From Streptomyces cyaneochromogenes (lineage in GTDB: Bacteria; Actinomycetota; Actinomycetes; Streptomycetales; Streptomycetaceae), in contig NZ_CP034539.1 in NCBI RefSeq assembly GCF_003963535.1, forward strand, positions 10,416,001 to 10,480,000: a DNA stretch of 64,000 nt, given 5' to 3'. Made by a program: the position numbers and the translations under genes. Position 1 is the first letter of the stretch. Each line of letters starts with the position of its first letter. This document shows positions 44,881 to 53,642 of this stretch, one piece after another. The notes beneath the pieces are model-generated. The model was given only the letters and a program-made list of their open reading frames with translations, had not been told where the DNA came from and did no database searches.

Positions 44881-45501
44881 GGAATCGGCGCCGGGCCAGG
44901 GCTGGATGGTGCAGCCCTCAACGACCTGGGCAAAGATCATCAGACCGTCCCGCAGACTGGCTACGCGATTGCGGTGACGGTCTTGTGATCGACGGGGTGG
45001 AGCGGTGCGGCGTGTCGGGGCCGGAGCTGGTGGGGTCGGTCGAGCAGGGAGCGGCGCAGGTCCTGCAGGAGCCGGAGTCCGGTGGGGGGCATGGTCAAGC
45101 CGCGCCAACCGCGGGAGGTTCGGCGAGACCCGCCGCCGCGCCAAGGTCATCGGCCGCTTCCCCGGCGAGAGCTCCTCCATCGGCATCGCCTGTCCGCGCC
45201 GACGACCTCGGCCACGCGCTCCCGCCCGTCCCCGACAGCGATCACCTGCGCCGGATCGACGGCTATCTCGTCGTAGGCGTCCTGTAGTCCCGGGGGAGGA
45301 GAGGCTCACCCGCGACAAGCCCGCCACCGGTATGCCCCCGCGGCCCGAGGCACAGCACAAACTCGTCCTCCACCCCCCAGCCCGTGACGTCCCCGGCCCG
45401 ATGGGCCAGGGCGATGACGACCTGTTCAACGACTTCGACGTGCTGATCAAGGCGGGCACGGCGTTGCACGTCGGCCGCACCGGCCCGTGACTTCGCGCTG
45501 G
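44881..45501. other. Decayed region with IS256 scrap
   Basis: At 45118-45190 the plus strand reads TRRRAKVIGRFPGESSSIGI, the C-terminal signature of IS256/mutator transposases (RRTKVIGRFPGE). Nothing else of that element is present. Other frames are Pro/Arg-rich without motifs. Confidence 0.5.
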
Positions 45502-46674
45502 TCAGCCGGATACGGCGGACAGGATCACGTCGACGAGCCTGTCCGCCGCATCCGGCCTCCCGTGTGCCAGGGCCCGCCGGGCCATCTCTTCCCGCCGCGC
45601 GGGATCGGCGAGGAGCGGGCCCACCGCGTCCCGGAGCCGGGCTGCGGTGACGTCACCGAGCAGGGCGACGGCGGCCCCGGCCTCTTCCAGGTGGCGGGCG
45701 TTGTGCGCCTGCTCGTTGCCTGCCGAGGAGGCAAGCGGGATGAAAACGGCCGGCTTGCCCAGTGCGGTGAGCTCGGCCAGGGTCCCGGCCCCACTTCTCG
45801 ACACGACGACGTCCGCAAGCGCAAAGACGTCAGGTAGCTCGGGGCCCATGAACCCGGCGAGGTGGTACCGGCCGACCGTTGCTGCCAGCAGGGTCGCCGC
45901 ATACTGCCGCAGCTCTTCGACGTTGTCCGGGCCGCACTGGTGGATCACGTTCGCCCTCTCCAACAGCCAGGACAGGGCGTCCCGCACGACGCCGTTGATC
46001 TGCTGAGACCCCTGCGCACCGCCGGTGACGTACACGGTCGGCAGCCGCCGGTCGAAGCCGTGGAGACCCAGAGCCTGCACCGCCTTGTCCGGGTGACCGG
46101 CCAGAACCTCCGGCCGGATCGGATTACCGGTGACGACCGCAGCACCGCGCACCTCCTCCGGTAGAAGAGGCACCGTCGACTCGGAGGACACCGCGATCCG
46201 CGTCGCCGAGCCGGCCAGCTTCCGATTGGCCAGACCCAGACGCACCGTCTGCTCGTGCAGCACCAGCGGACGCCGGCACATACGCGCGGCCAGCCCCGCA
46301 GGGACCGCGACGTAGCCGCCGGTGGCGAGGACTACGTCCGGCCGGAAGTCCGCGACCAGCTTCCTCGCCTGGGCCACGCCGAGAGGGACCCGGGCCATGT
46401 CCCGCATGTTCGCCGCGGACATTATCTTCAGCGGGTTGTTCGAGCGGCGGATCTTCCCCGTGGCCACCGAGGCGAACGCGATCCCCTCAGCCGGCGCGAT
46501 ACGCGCCTCCAAGCCCTCGGCAGTACCAATCCACAACACGTCCAGGGCCCTCCCCTCCGCAGCGAGACGCTTCTGCAGCGCGCGGATCGCAGTGAGCGCC
46601 GGATAAGTGTGACCGCCGGTGCCCCCTCCCGTAACGATGAGACGGAAGGCGTTGGCACGGTCGGGTTCTTTCAT
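45502..46674 (-). CDS. MurG-like UDP-GlcNAc glycosyltransferase paralogue
   Basis: A 390-residue GT-B glycosyltransferase from the ATG at 46674. It has GGGTGGH at 16-22, LDVLWIGTAEGLEARIAPAE, VVLATGGYVAVPAGLAARMC, LHEQTVRLGLANRKLA, VYVTGGAQGSQQINGVV, VVSRSGAGTLAELTALGKPA and NEQAHNARHLEEAGAA, which are the MurG donor- and acceptor-side motifs (MurG makes lipid II from lipid I at the inner membrane face). It is outside any division/cell-wall cluster, and HEQ-T-V replaces the usual HEQ-N-A. It may be a spare MurG or act on a different lipid or natural product. Confidence 0.85.
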   Translation of the reverse strand: MKEPDRANAFRLIVTGGGTGGHTYPALTAIRALQKRLAAEGRALDVLWIGTAEGLEARIAPAEGIAFASVATGKIRRSNNPLKIMSAANMRDMARVPLGVAQARKLVADFRPDVVLATGGYVAVPAGLAARMCRRPLVLHEQTVRLGLANRKLAGSATRIAVSSESTVPLLPEEVRGAAVVTGNPIRPEVLAGHPDKAVQALGLHGFDRRLPTVYVTGGAQGSQQINGVVRDALSWLLERANVIHQCGPDNVEELRQYAATLLAATVGRYHLAGFMGPELPDVFALADVVVSRSGAGTLAELTALGKPAVFIPLASSAGNEQAHNARHLEEAGAAVALLGDVTAARLRDAVGPLLADPARREEMARRALAHGRPDAADRLVDVILSAVSG

Positions 46675-47000
46675 CACCCGGCGCACCCTACTGGCGTGAG
46701 GCGGGACTGCCGTGTAGCTGCAGTACCGGTCAAAAAGCAGCCCTGCACGGGGGAGGCTGAACTGCCTGACGGCTGCTGCCGCTCACCGCCGGGGTGTGGG
46801 GCGTCGCTGCGGTGAGCGTGGGTGCCGCTGCGGGCCGCCGAGCTCGCGAAAGAGGTGGTGAGTGAGTGAGCACGATGTACCGGCCCGGGACCGGTCCGTA
46901 TGGCGTGGGAGGGAATCCAGCGACGGCTGTGGTAGTGAGCCGGTGGGTGCTGTCGTTGGCGGAGTGCCAATGGTGGTGGGGGAGATGATGGACAGCCGGA
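46675..47000. other. Intergenic region, nothing recognised
   Basis: About 325 bases between the divergent MurG-like gene and the isomerase pseudogene. No motif or strong palindrome noted. Confidence 0.4.
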
Positions 47001-47792
47001 GTGGACAAGACTCTGGACTTCTCCGGTCTGCTGCGGATGATCGGCGAACGGTCGGCCGCTTTCCGTGCCGCGGTCGCCTCGGCGCCCAGCCTGGGCGTGG
47101 AGGTGCCGACCTGCCCCAGGTGAACGCCATTCGATCTGGTGAAGCATCTGGGGGAGGGGCGCCGTTCCTGGGCCGCTACCGTCGCCGCAGGGCCCGCCGC
47201 GGCGGGCAAGTCCGCATCGCAGGGCCGGCCGCGCCCCGGGAGCGCGAGCCGCTGCTGGCCTGGTCGGCTGCGTCGGCGCAGGAGCTGCTGGACGCTCTGC
47301 GACAGGCAGGTGCGGATCGCGGTTGCCGGACGTTGGGGTGCGTCGCAGTCGCCGCAGACCTGCGGTGCCGTCGCCCGGCACCAGCTGCAGGAGATTGCGG
47401 TGCACACCTACGATGCACAGCTCACCGTGGGCGTGCCGCGGCCGCTGCCGGTCGAGGTGGCACTCGATGGTGTGGAGGAGCTTTTGTCCACGTGCTGCGC
47501 TACGCCGAGCGCCTGGCCGCACAAGCCCACTGCCTTCGATTTCCACACAGCCGAGGGCCGCTCCTGGCGCCTCATGGTCGACGGTGCCGGCGCACGCTCC
47601 GCCCGTCTGCCCGCGCCCGGAGAGACACCCACTTCTGCCGGCGAGAGCCCGGAGGCGGCCGGCACCTGCGTCCGTGGCACGGCCGCTGAGCTGCTCTTCT
47701 TCCTGTACGACCGTACCCGGGCGGACTCCTTGCGGATCGGCGGAGACGCGGACCTGTTCGACCTGCTCCGTGCCTGGGAGCCGGATGAGTAG
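47001..47792 (+). pseudogene. Mycothiol-dependent maleylpyruvate isomerase family, broken
   Basis: The GTG at 47001 opens VDKTLDFSGLLRMIGERSAA and reaches a TGA at 47121-47123 where the family has Trp (TCPR-stop-TPFDLVKHLGEG). The frame goes on to about 47200, shifts for LLAWSAASAQELLDALRQAG, and returns near 47335 for WGASQSPQTCGAVARHQLQE, AVHTYDAQLTVGVPRPLPVE, VALDGVEELL, RSWRLMVDGAG and LLFFLYDRTRADSLRIGGD. The metal-binding His residues are still readable (VKHLGEG, ARHQLQEIAVHTYD). One nonsense codon and two compensating shifts. Confidence 0.83.
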
Positions 47793-47811
47793 GACGTGAC
47801 GGTGCGCCGTG

Positions 47812-48486
47812 TCACGCAGTGGCGGGCGGGTCGGCGGCCGCTTCGTCCGTGTGTTCGCCGGTGACGAGGTAGACCACGCGGTGGGCGATGGATACGGCGT
47901 GGTCGGCGAACCGCTCGTAGTAGCGGCCGACCAGCGTGACGTCGACGGCCGTCTCCACGCCGTGGTGCCAGCGCTCGTCCAGCAGGTGATGGAAGATCAG
48001 GCGATGCAGTTCGTCCATCCGGTCGTCGTCCCGCTCCAGCTGGAGGGCGGCGTCGATGTCGTGGGTGACGAGCACCTCGGCGGCCTGCGCCATCAGACGC
48101 TGCGCGAGCTGGCCCATCTCCAGGACGGTGCGGCGCAGGTCCCGCGGTACCGCTTGGTCGGGAAAGCGCAGCCGGGCGAGTTTGGCCACGTGCTGGGCCA
48201 GGGCACCGCAGCGCTCCAGGTCCGCACTCATGCGCAGCGACGTCACCACGATCCGCAGATCCGTGGCCACCGGCTGTTGTCGCGCCAGGACCGCGATCGC
48301 ACGGTTCTCCACATCCCGCTGCAGATCGGCAACCTTGTCGTTGGCGGAGATGACACTCTCCGCCAGCTGAAGATCCGCATCGAGCAGAGCGCTGGTGGCC
48401 CGGCCCATGGCGGAACCGACCAGGTTCGCCATCTCCACCAGGCCATCACTGATCGAAGCCAGCTCTTCGTGATACGCCTCGCGCAC
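47812..48486 (-). CDS. phoU: PhoU-like phosphate signalling protein
   Basis: A 224-residue protein with two PhoU three-helix domains: YHEELASISDGLVEMANLVG to VENRAIAVLARQQPVATDLR, and LEMGQLAQRLMAQAAEVLVT to VGRYYERFADHAVSIAHRVV. The metal-site pattern (DADLQLAESVISAND, E-R-F-A-D-H) is intact. PhoU proteins link the phosphate transporter to the PhoR kinase. No pst or phoR/phoP genes adjoin, so this is probably an accessory copy. Confidence 0.9.
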   Translation of the reverse strand: MREAYHEELASISDGLVEMANLVGSAMGRATSALLDADLQLAESVISANDKVADLQRDVENRAIAVLARQQPVATDLRIVVTSLRMSADLERCGALAQHVAKLARLRFPDQAVPRDLRRTVLEMGQLAQRLMAQAAEVLVTHDIDAALQLERDDDRMDELHRLIFHHLLDERWHHGVETAVDVTLVGRYYERFADHAVSIAHRVVYLVTGEHTDEAAADPPATA

Positions 48487-48984
48487 GGGATCTCACCCTC
48501 CCAGGCCGCAGCCGGTCACCACCTGCTGCCAGACTCGCACAACCCTGCGTGCGGGGCTGGGGCAGCCCGCTGCTCTCCCGAGAGCAAGATCGCGCCGATC
48601 GGGTCGACGGACCAAGGCCGCATCCGGCGCCTGACCGTCGCCCTGGCGCCCCGCTGCGCTGCCCGGCTCTTCGATACGCAGGAGGCCGGCGCCACCGAGC
48701 TGCAGCTGAGGGACCTCGCGGCCGAAGCTCCCACAGGGCGTGTACGTCCAGGACAGCGGGCGCCGTGCTGGCCGGCTCGAGTGGCTGGGGCCTCCCGTTT
48801 CGGGCTCCGGCACAGATCTCGTAGAGCGGTCGCGGAGGGTAACCGCGGAGCTCGAGTGCATGGGGTCGCTCTCTCATGAGACCGCGTGCGCCGTACTGCC
48901 GGGCTGTGGTTACTGATGCCCAATCAGGTAGGTGCACGACCATCGCGCTCCGCGACAGTCGTGTACGACGGTGCCGGTCATACA
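48487..48984. other. Region without recognised gene
   Basis: Only low-complexity frames on both strands; no motif seen. It separates phoU from the ISL3 relic. Confidence 0.4.
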
Positions 48985-49690
48985 GCCCGTCATCGCACGC
49001 CAACTGGGCTGGAGGCGACACACCGTCCAGCGGTATACCCGGCCGCCCGCTGGCAGGACATGGTCAGCGGGCGCCATACCCGCCCCAGCCGCCTCGACGT
49101 GCACCCGCCCTTTTTGCAACGACACATCGACGAGACCGACGGCACGCTCACCATCAAGGAGCTGCGCGAAGAACTCGCTGCCCGTGGCCACCGCGTGCCC
49201 TGCACCAGCCTGCGGGACTGGGCCCGCAGCCGCCTGAAACGGCCTGACTCACCGGAGCCTGCCGCCGCGACGCCGTCCGTGCGCACCGTGGATCACCCGC
49301 CACCCCGACACACTCACCGAAGACGAAACCCGCCCAGCTGAAGGCCGCTGCCGACATCTGTCCCGAGCCGGATCAACCCACGGCCTCGTACGGGCCTTCA
49401 CTCGGATGCTCGCCCACCGAACCGGCGCTGACCGACCGGACTGGATCGACACCGCCCACGTCGCACAGCTCCCCGGGATCACCGGCTTCGCCCACGGGCT
49501 CGCCACCGACTTGGAAAGCGTGATCGCCCCCACTCACCGCGCACTGGAGCTCCCACGGCACCGAGGGTGCAGTGCACGGGGTGAAAAAGATCAAGAGGCA
49601 GTCGTACGGGCGAGCCGAATTCGAACCGCTCCGCACGATGATCCTGCTTCAGGAGCTGTCCCATCTCAGACGATCTGGCCGGCCTGCGGG
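48985..49690 (+). pseudogene. ISL3-family transposase remnant
   Basis: Frames alternate through IARQLGWRRHTVQRYTR, AARWQDMVSGRHTRPSRLDV, DGTLTIKELREELAARGHRV, SLRDWARSRL, RAFTRMLAHRTGADRPDWID, LPGITGFAHGLATDLESVIA and VKKIKRQSYGRAEFEPLRTM. This is the HTH and C-terminal part of an ISL3 transposase with at least five shifts; the catalytic first half is absent. Confidence 0.82.
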
Positions 49691-49813
49691 CGGAGTCCTG
49701 ACCTGCGCAACCTGTCCGGTTGGGACGCCTGGCCGCCAGGAATCCCAGTTGATCGCACCCGGGGCACGTGGCGCCGGGTGCTGTCTTCAGTCATCGAGAT
49801 TCCTCCGTGGATA

Positions 49814-49833
49814 CCCCGGCCTTCAGGCCGGGG
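49814..49833 (+). repeat. Left-end hairpin of the TnpB element
   Basis: Eight-base perfect stem, four-base loop TTCA. Subterminal hairpins of this kind are bound by TnpA single-strand transposases. Confidence 0.65.
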
Positions 49834-49952
49834 AGGAAACGGACTCCTGCGGAGCAGGGCAGTGAAGGCCGCAACGCCGCCAGGGCGGTTCGGCGTCCGC
49901 CGACCGCTGGCCGACTTCCTTTGCCCATATGGAAGTTGATAGAAAGTGAGGC

Positions 49953-51119
49953 GTGATGCGGCAGGTCAAGCGGGCGTTCAAGTACCGCTTTTATCCCACC
50001 GGCGAGCAGGCAGCTGAGTTGTCGCGCACGTTCGGGTGTGTCCGTCTCGTGTACAACAGGGCGCTGGAGGAGCGCACGCGGGCCTGGTATGGCGAGCAGC
50101 GCCGGATCTCCTATGTGCAGTCGTCCGCTGCGTTGACGGAGTGGAAGAAGACCCAGGAGCTTGCTTTTCTGGCTGAGGTGTCCTCGGTTCCGCTCCAGCA
50201 GGCGCTCCGCCATCTTCAGGCAGCGTTCGGGAGCTTCTTCGCCAAGCGTGCGAAGTACCCGCGCTACAAGAGCCGGAAGAAGTCCCGCGCGTCGGCCGAG
50301 TACACCCGCAGCGCCTTCAAGTGGCGCGACGGGCGCCTGACTCTGGCGAAGATGTCCGAGCCGTTGGACATCCGCTGGTCGCGTCCGCTCCCGCAGGGTG
50401 CGCAGCCCACGACAGTGACCGTGTCCCGCGACGCCGCGGGGCGCTGGTTCGTGTCCCTGCTGTGCGAGGACACCATCGCCCCCGCCCCTACCACGGCCAA
50501 CGCCGTCGGCATCGACGCGGGCGTGACGTCTCTCGTGACATTGTCCACCGGGGAGAAGATCGCCAACCCCCAGCACGAGCGCCGCGACCGCGCACGGCTG
50601 GCCCGTGCGCAGCGAGAGCTGTCCCGCAAGGTCAAGGGGTCCGCGAACCGGGAGAAGGCCCGCCGGAAGGTCGCCGAGGTGCACGCACGGATCGCCGACC
50701 GGCGCCGCGACTTCCTTCACAAGTTGTCGACTCGACTCGTCCGTGAGAACCAAACGGTCGTGATCGAGGACCTCACCGTCCGCAACCTGCTGAAGAACGG
50801 CAGGCTCGCGCGCGCCGTCTCGGATGCGGCCTGGACGAACCTGCGCATGATGCTGGAGTACAAGTGCGCCTGGTATGGGCGCGAACTCGTCGTGATCGAC
50901 CGCTGGTTTCCCAGCTCGAAGCTGTGCGGGCACTGCGGCACAGTCCGGGAGAGATTGCCGCTGAACATCCGCGAATGGACGTGCGACGACTGCGGCACCG
51001 TGCATGACCGTGACGTGAACGCGGCACGCAACATCCTGGCCGCCGGGCTGGCGGCCTCTGCCTGTGGAGACGGTGTAAGACCTCAACGGGAGTCCCCCGG
51101 ACGGGGCAATCGTCGGTGA
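49953..51119 (+). CDS. tnpB: TnpB RNA-guided nuclease (IS605 OrfB)
   Basis: A 388-residue TnpB with every family part. N-terminal OrfB helical domain (KRAFKYRFYPTGEQAAELSR, TFGCVRLVYNRALEE). RuvC-like nuclease with Asp188 (GIDAG), Glu272 (VIEDL) and Asp354 (HDRDVNAA). Four-Cys zinc ribbon Cys325/328 (CGHC) and Cys344/347 (CDDC). Proteins of this family cut DNA under guidance of an omega RNA from the element's right end, which helps the element persist. All active-site residues are in place, so it should be functional. The start at 49953 is consistent with MRQVKRAFKYRFYP. Confidence 0.92.
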   Translation: MMRQVKRAFKYRFYPTGEQAAELSRTFGCVRLVYNRALEERTRAWYGEQRRISYVQSSAALTEWKKTQELAFLAEVSSVPLQQALRHLQAAFGSFFAKRAKYPRYKSRKKSRASAEYTRSAFKWRDGRLTLAKMSEPLDIRWSRPLPQGAQPTTVTVSRDAAGRWFVSLLCEDTIAPAPTTANAVGIDAGVTSLVTLSTGEKIANPQHERRDRARLARAQRELSRKVKGSANREKARRKVAEVHARIADRRRDFLHKLSTRLVRENQTVVIEDLTVRNLLKNGRLARAVSDAAWTNLRMMLEYKCAWYGRELVVIDRWFPSSKLCGHCGTVRERLPLNIREWTCDDCGTVHDRDVNAARNILAAGLAASACGDGVRPQRESPGRGNRR

Positions 51120-51177
51120 AGCAGGAAACCCAGCGGGCGACCGCTGGAATCCACCGCCTTTAGGCGGGGGAGGAAGT
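51000..51177 (+). ncRNA. Candidate omega RNA at the right end of tnpB
   Basis: In this class the guide RNA overlaps the 3' end of tnpB and ends at the right boundary. The stretch holds CCAGCGG-gcga-CCGCTGG (51130-51147) and CCGCC-ttta-GGCGG (51154-51167), then GGGAGGAAGTCA. The guide would be copied from flanking DNA after about 51177. The 5' limit is a guess. Confidence 0.5.
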
Positions 51178-51234
51178 CAATCTGCCTCGGTTCCGCCGTT
51201 GCGCCCGGGCAGGTCTCGTTAGGATTTCCAGATC

Positions 51235-51906
51235 ATGGACGTGATGACGGGGAACGAGTTGATCGCCATCCCGCCGGGGCAGCTGACGCTGTCGGACCGG
51301 CGGACACAGCGCAGTTGGTCGGTCGAGGTTGCGCCCTACAGGCTTGCGGCGCTCCCGGTCACCCAGGCGTTGTACGCACAGATCACAGGCCGGCGGCCGA
51401 GCACCGCCCAGGGAGACCGGCTGCCCGTCGAGTCCGTCTCCTGGTGGGATGCGGCGCGGTTTTGCAACGCCCTGTCCCAGCGCGACGGATTCACGCCTGC
51501 GTACCACTTCCTGGCCGACGGCGAAGGCATCGAGTGGGACGCATCCGCCGACGGGTACCGGCTGCCGACCGAAGCGGAGTGGGAGCACGCCTGCCGTGCG
51601 GGTACGACAGGACCGCGTTACGGAAAACTCGACGAAATCGCCTGGTACCGCGGCAACTCGCACGAGCGCCTCCACGACGTGGGCGGGAAACGCCCCAACG
51701 CGTGGGGGCTCTACGACATGCTCGGCAACGTCTGGAACTGGTGCTGGGACGTCTACGACGCCGAGGTATACGGCACCTACCGGGTGCTTCGTGGCGGTGG
51801 CTGGTTCGATGAGCACTGGAGTTGCCGGGCCTCCGCGCGGCGCCGCAGCCACCCGACCTTCCAGGTCGACGACGTCGGATTCCGCATCGCACGTTCCTTC
51901 GGGTGA
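51235..51906 (+). CDS. SUMF1/formylglycine-generating-enzyme-like protein
   Basis: A 223-residue FGE-sulfatase-fold protein: PYRLAALPVTQALYAQITGR, LPVESVSWWDAARFCNALSQ, DGYRLPTEAEWEHACRAGTT, LYDMLGNVWNWCWDVYD, YRVLRGGGWFDEHWSCRASA, VDDVGFRIARS. The second active-site Cys of true FGE lies in the RGGSW region; here it is RGGGW with the Cys later (HWSC), so conversion of Cys to formylglycine is not certain. Related proteins act in natural-product biosynthesis and as variable binding modules. Intact single gene. Confidence 0.85.
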   Translation: MDVMTGNELIAIPPGQLTLSDRRTQRSWSVEVAPYRLAALPVTQALYAQITGRRPSTAQGDRLPVESVSWWDAARFCNALSQRDGFTPAYHFLADGEGIEWDASADGYRLPTEAEWEHACRAGTTGPRYGKLDEIAWYRGNSHERLHDVGGKRPNAWGLYDMLGNVWNWCWDVYDAEVYGTYRVLRGGGWFDEHWSCRASARRRSHPTFQVDDVGFRIARSFG

Positions 51907-52019
51907 CGAGCGGTTCAGGCCCGTCCACGGACGCAATGCCGGCCGATCAAAGGGCCTGGGGAACTGGCGCCAGCCGGGGCTGTCAGCGGGTGGTGATGGG
52001 TGCAAGGAGTGGATGTATG

Positions 52020-52760
52020 AGGGCTCGACGTTTGTGACGCTCTCGCGGAGGCGTGCTGCTGGCGGCTTTCCGGCGGCAGCGCTATGAGGGCGGGTAGTTG
52101 TAGTGGATGTTCCACACTGCGATCGCGGCTGACCGGGCGTCCGCGCTGGTGAACTCGCGGGCGTAGAGGACTTCCTCGGCCATGATGCGCTGGTAGCGCT
52201 CCACCTTCCCGTTGTGCCGAGGCATGTATGGCTTGGTTCTCTGATTCCGGGTGCTTGCCCGACGATGCGGGCGAAGTCGCCGGAGCGGTAGCAAGCGTCA
52301 TTGTCGGTAACGACCCGGTGGATGTGGTTGATGCCGTGGGCGGTGAACCAGACCTTCGCACGGGCGAGGAAAGCAGCAGCCCTCGCGCCCGTCTCATCGC
52401 CCAGCGGTTCTGTGTAGGCGAGCCGTGAGAAACCATCGACGACGGAGTGCAGGTAGACGTAGCCACGCTTCGCCCCGGTCGACTTCGCCCGACCAGCGAC
52501 CTTGGCCTGATCGCTGACCCGGCCGTGGATCCGCCACCCGCCGCTATCAGGGACCCGGCCGACCTTCTTCACCTCCAGGTGCACCAAATGTCCGGGCCAG
52601 CGGGCGGTGATCTTCCCCGGCTTCCGGTTGCTCGCACCGCCTGGGCCGATGAAGCGGCGTTCGCCGAGGCCGAGCCGGGTCAGGTGTCGGCTGACAGTTC
52701 GCCGGTTTGATCACATAACCGATTACTCACAAGTTCGTCGGTGATCCGTTGCGCTGACCA
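52020..52760 (-). pseudogene. IS481-family transposase, frameshifted
   Basis: The minus strand reads LTRLGLGERRFIGPGG, WPGHLVHLEVKKVGRVPDSG, GYVYLHSVVDGFSRLAYTEP, VWFTAHGINHIHRVVTDNDA. A frame change near 52270 leads to TKPYMPRHNGKVERYQRIMA and EEVLYAREFTSADARSAAIA, and the first frame returns for RPHSAAAGKPPA. The rve-core Asp, Asp and Glu (VKKVGR/VDGFSR, TDND, NGKVE) are readable. The N-terminal HTH is degraded; EFKWSAQRITDEL is recognisable near 52745. Confidence 0.85.
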
Positions 52761-53049
52761 CTTGAACTCGCGGCGCCAGGACTCGATCTGCTTGATGCCC
52801 CATCCTGGAGTCGCGTTCGGACTCCGGTGCGGACTCGACGACCGGTCTTGCAATCCCGCATCACCGTGTAGCCGTCAGCGATTTACCCACTTGCCGGCGC
52901 ATGCGCGAGAGGTTCCCATTTCAGCGGCGACGTGGGCGATGGGACGTGTCTGGCACCGCTTCACGAGCCGCCTACGGCCCTCGACGCTCAGGGGCGCATT
53001 CGCGTGGGGCACTCGTCGTCCGCGTGCGCGCCTGCCGCAGTGCGGCCTT

Positions 53050-53415
53050 TCAGTCCCGCGGTGCGACGCGGATACGGTTCCCGTCAGGATCGGCTGCGAG
53101 GAAGGTCAGCCCGAACCCCGCATCATGAGGCTCGCGCAGGATCGTGACCCCCTTGGAATTCCACTGCTCAAAGGTCGCGTTGAGCTCGTCCGGTCCGCCG
53201 TCGATGGCCAGGCACACCTCACTGGTGCGCGGGACGTCCGGTGACAGATCTTCGAACTGGCCCGACCACAGAGCGAGGTCAGCGCCTGGCCCGAGGTCGA
53301 AGGTGATGTATCCCGGAGTCTCGAACGAGGGGCTCATGCCGAGGAGGTCGCCGTAGAAACGTGCTGCGGCGGGAGCGTCATTCACGTAGACGATCGACAC
53401 GACGGATGTGGTCAT
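53050..53415 (-). CDS. VOC-family (glyoxalase-like) protein
   Basis: A 121-residue vicinal-oxygen-chelate protein with two beta-alpha-beta-beta-beta units: SIVYVNDAPAAARFYGDLLG, ITFDLGPGADLALWSG, EVCLAIDGGPDELNATFEQW, EPHDAGFGLTFLAADPDGNR. Single-chain dimers of this type bind metal and small molecules, acting as isomerases, dioxygenases or antibiotic-binding proteins. It is divergent from a WYL regulator 1.5 kb away; the IS110 element sits between them. Confidence 0.9.
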   Translation of the reverse strand: MTTSVVSIVYVNDAPAAARFYGDLLGMSPSFETPGYITFDLGPGADLALWSGQFEDLSPDVPRTSEVCLAIDGGPDELNATFEQWNSKGVTILREPHDAGFGLTFLAADPDGNRIRVAPRD

Positions 53416-53429
53416 GGCGTCCTACCTTC

Positions 53430-53640
53430 TTGGTGGGTTTGAACTGGTCATTCGTAAGATCGGTGGGGCCCAGGGGCTCCGGGTATGGCTGTCATGGTTG
53501 AGCCGATGAAATGGCTTAAGGAACATGGCCGCCCGGAGCCCCGCGACGACTCGACCGCCCATTGGGATTTGCGACTTGATCGCTTCGTAGGACTACGTCG
53601 GCGAGGTCGTCTGCGGGATGGACCGACGACGAGCTGACGG
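53430..53640 (+). ncRNA. Candidate IS110 bridge RNA (left non-coding end)
   Basis: About 200 bases of non-coding DNA precede the IS110 transposase. GGGGCTCCGGG (53473-53483) pairs perfectly with CCCGGAGCCCC (53532-53542) round a 48-base loop. IS110-group elements make a structured bridge RNA from their left end, with loops that pair to target and donor. The location and size fit; the loop-to-target pairing was not worked out. Confidence 0.4.
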
Positions 53641-53642
53641 AG

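Larger units (their letters stand above)
49790..51177 (+). mobile_element. TnpB-only IS200/IS605-type element
   Basis: A tnpB gene with no tnpA, flanked by the subterminal hairpins expected of this class. The left hairpin is CCCCGGCC-ttca-GGCCGGGG (49814-49833). On the right are two hairpins, 51130-51147 and 51154-51167. Exact left and right cleavage sites are not determined. Inverted repeats and target duplications are absent, as expected for this class. It would need a TnpA elsewhere to move. Confidence 0.75.

Noticed and set aside
49791..51086. 431-codon minus-strand frame over tnpB
   Set aside because: Shadow of an intact tnpB with all catalytic residues.
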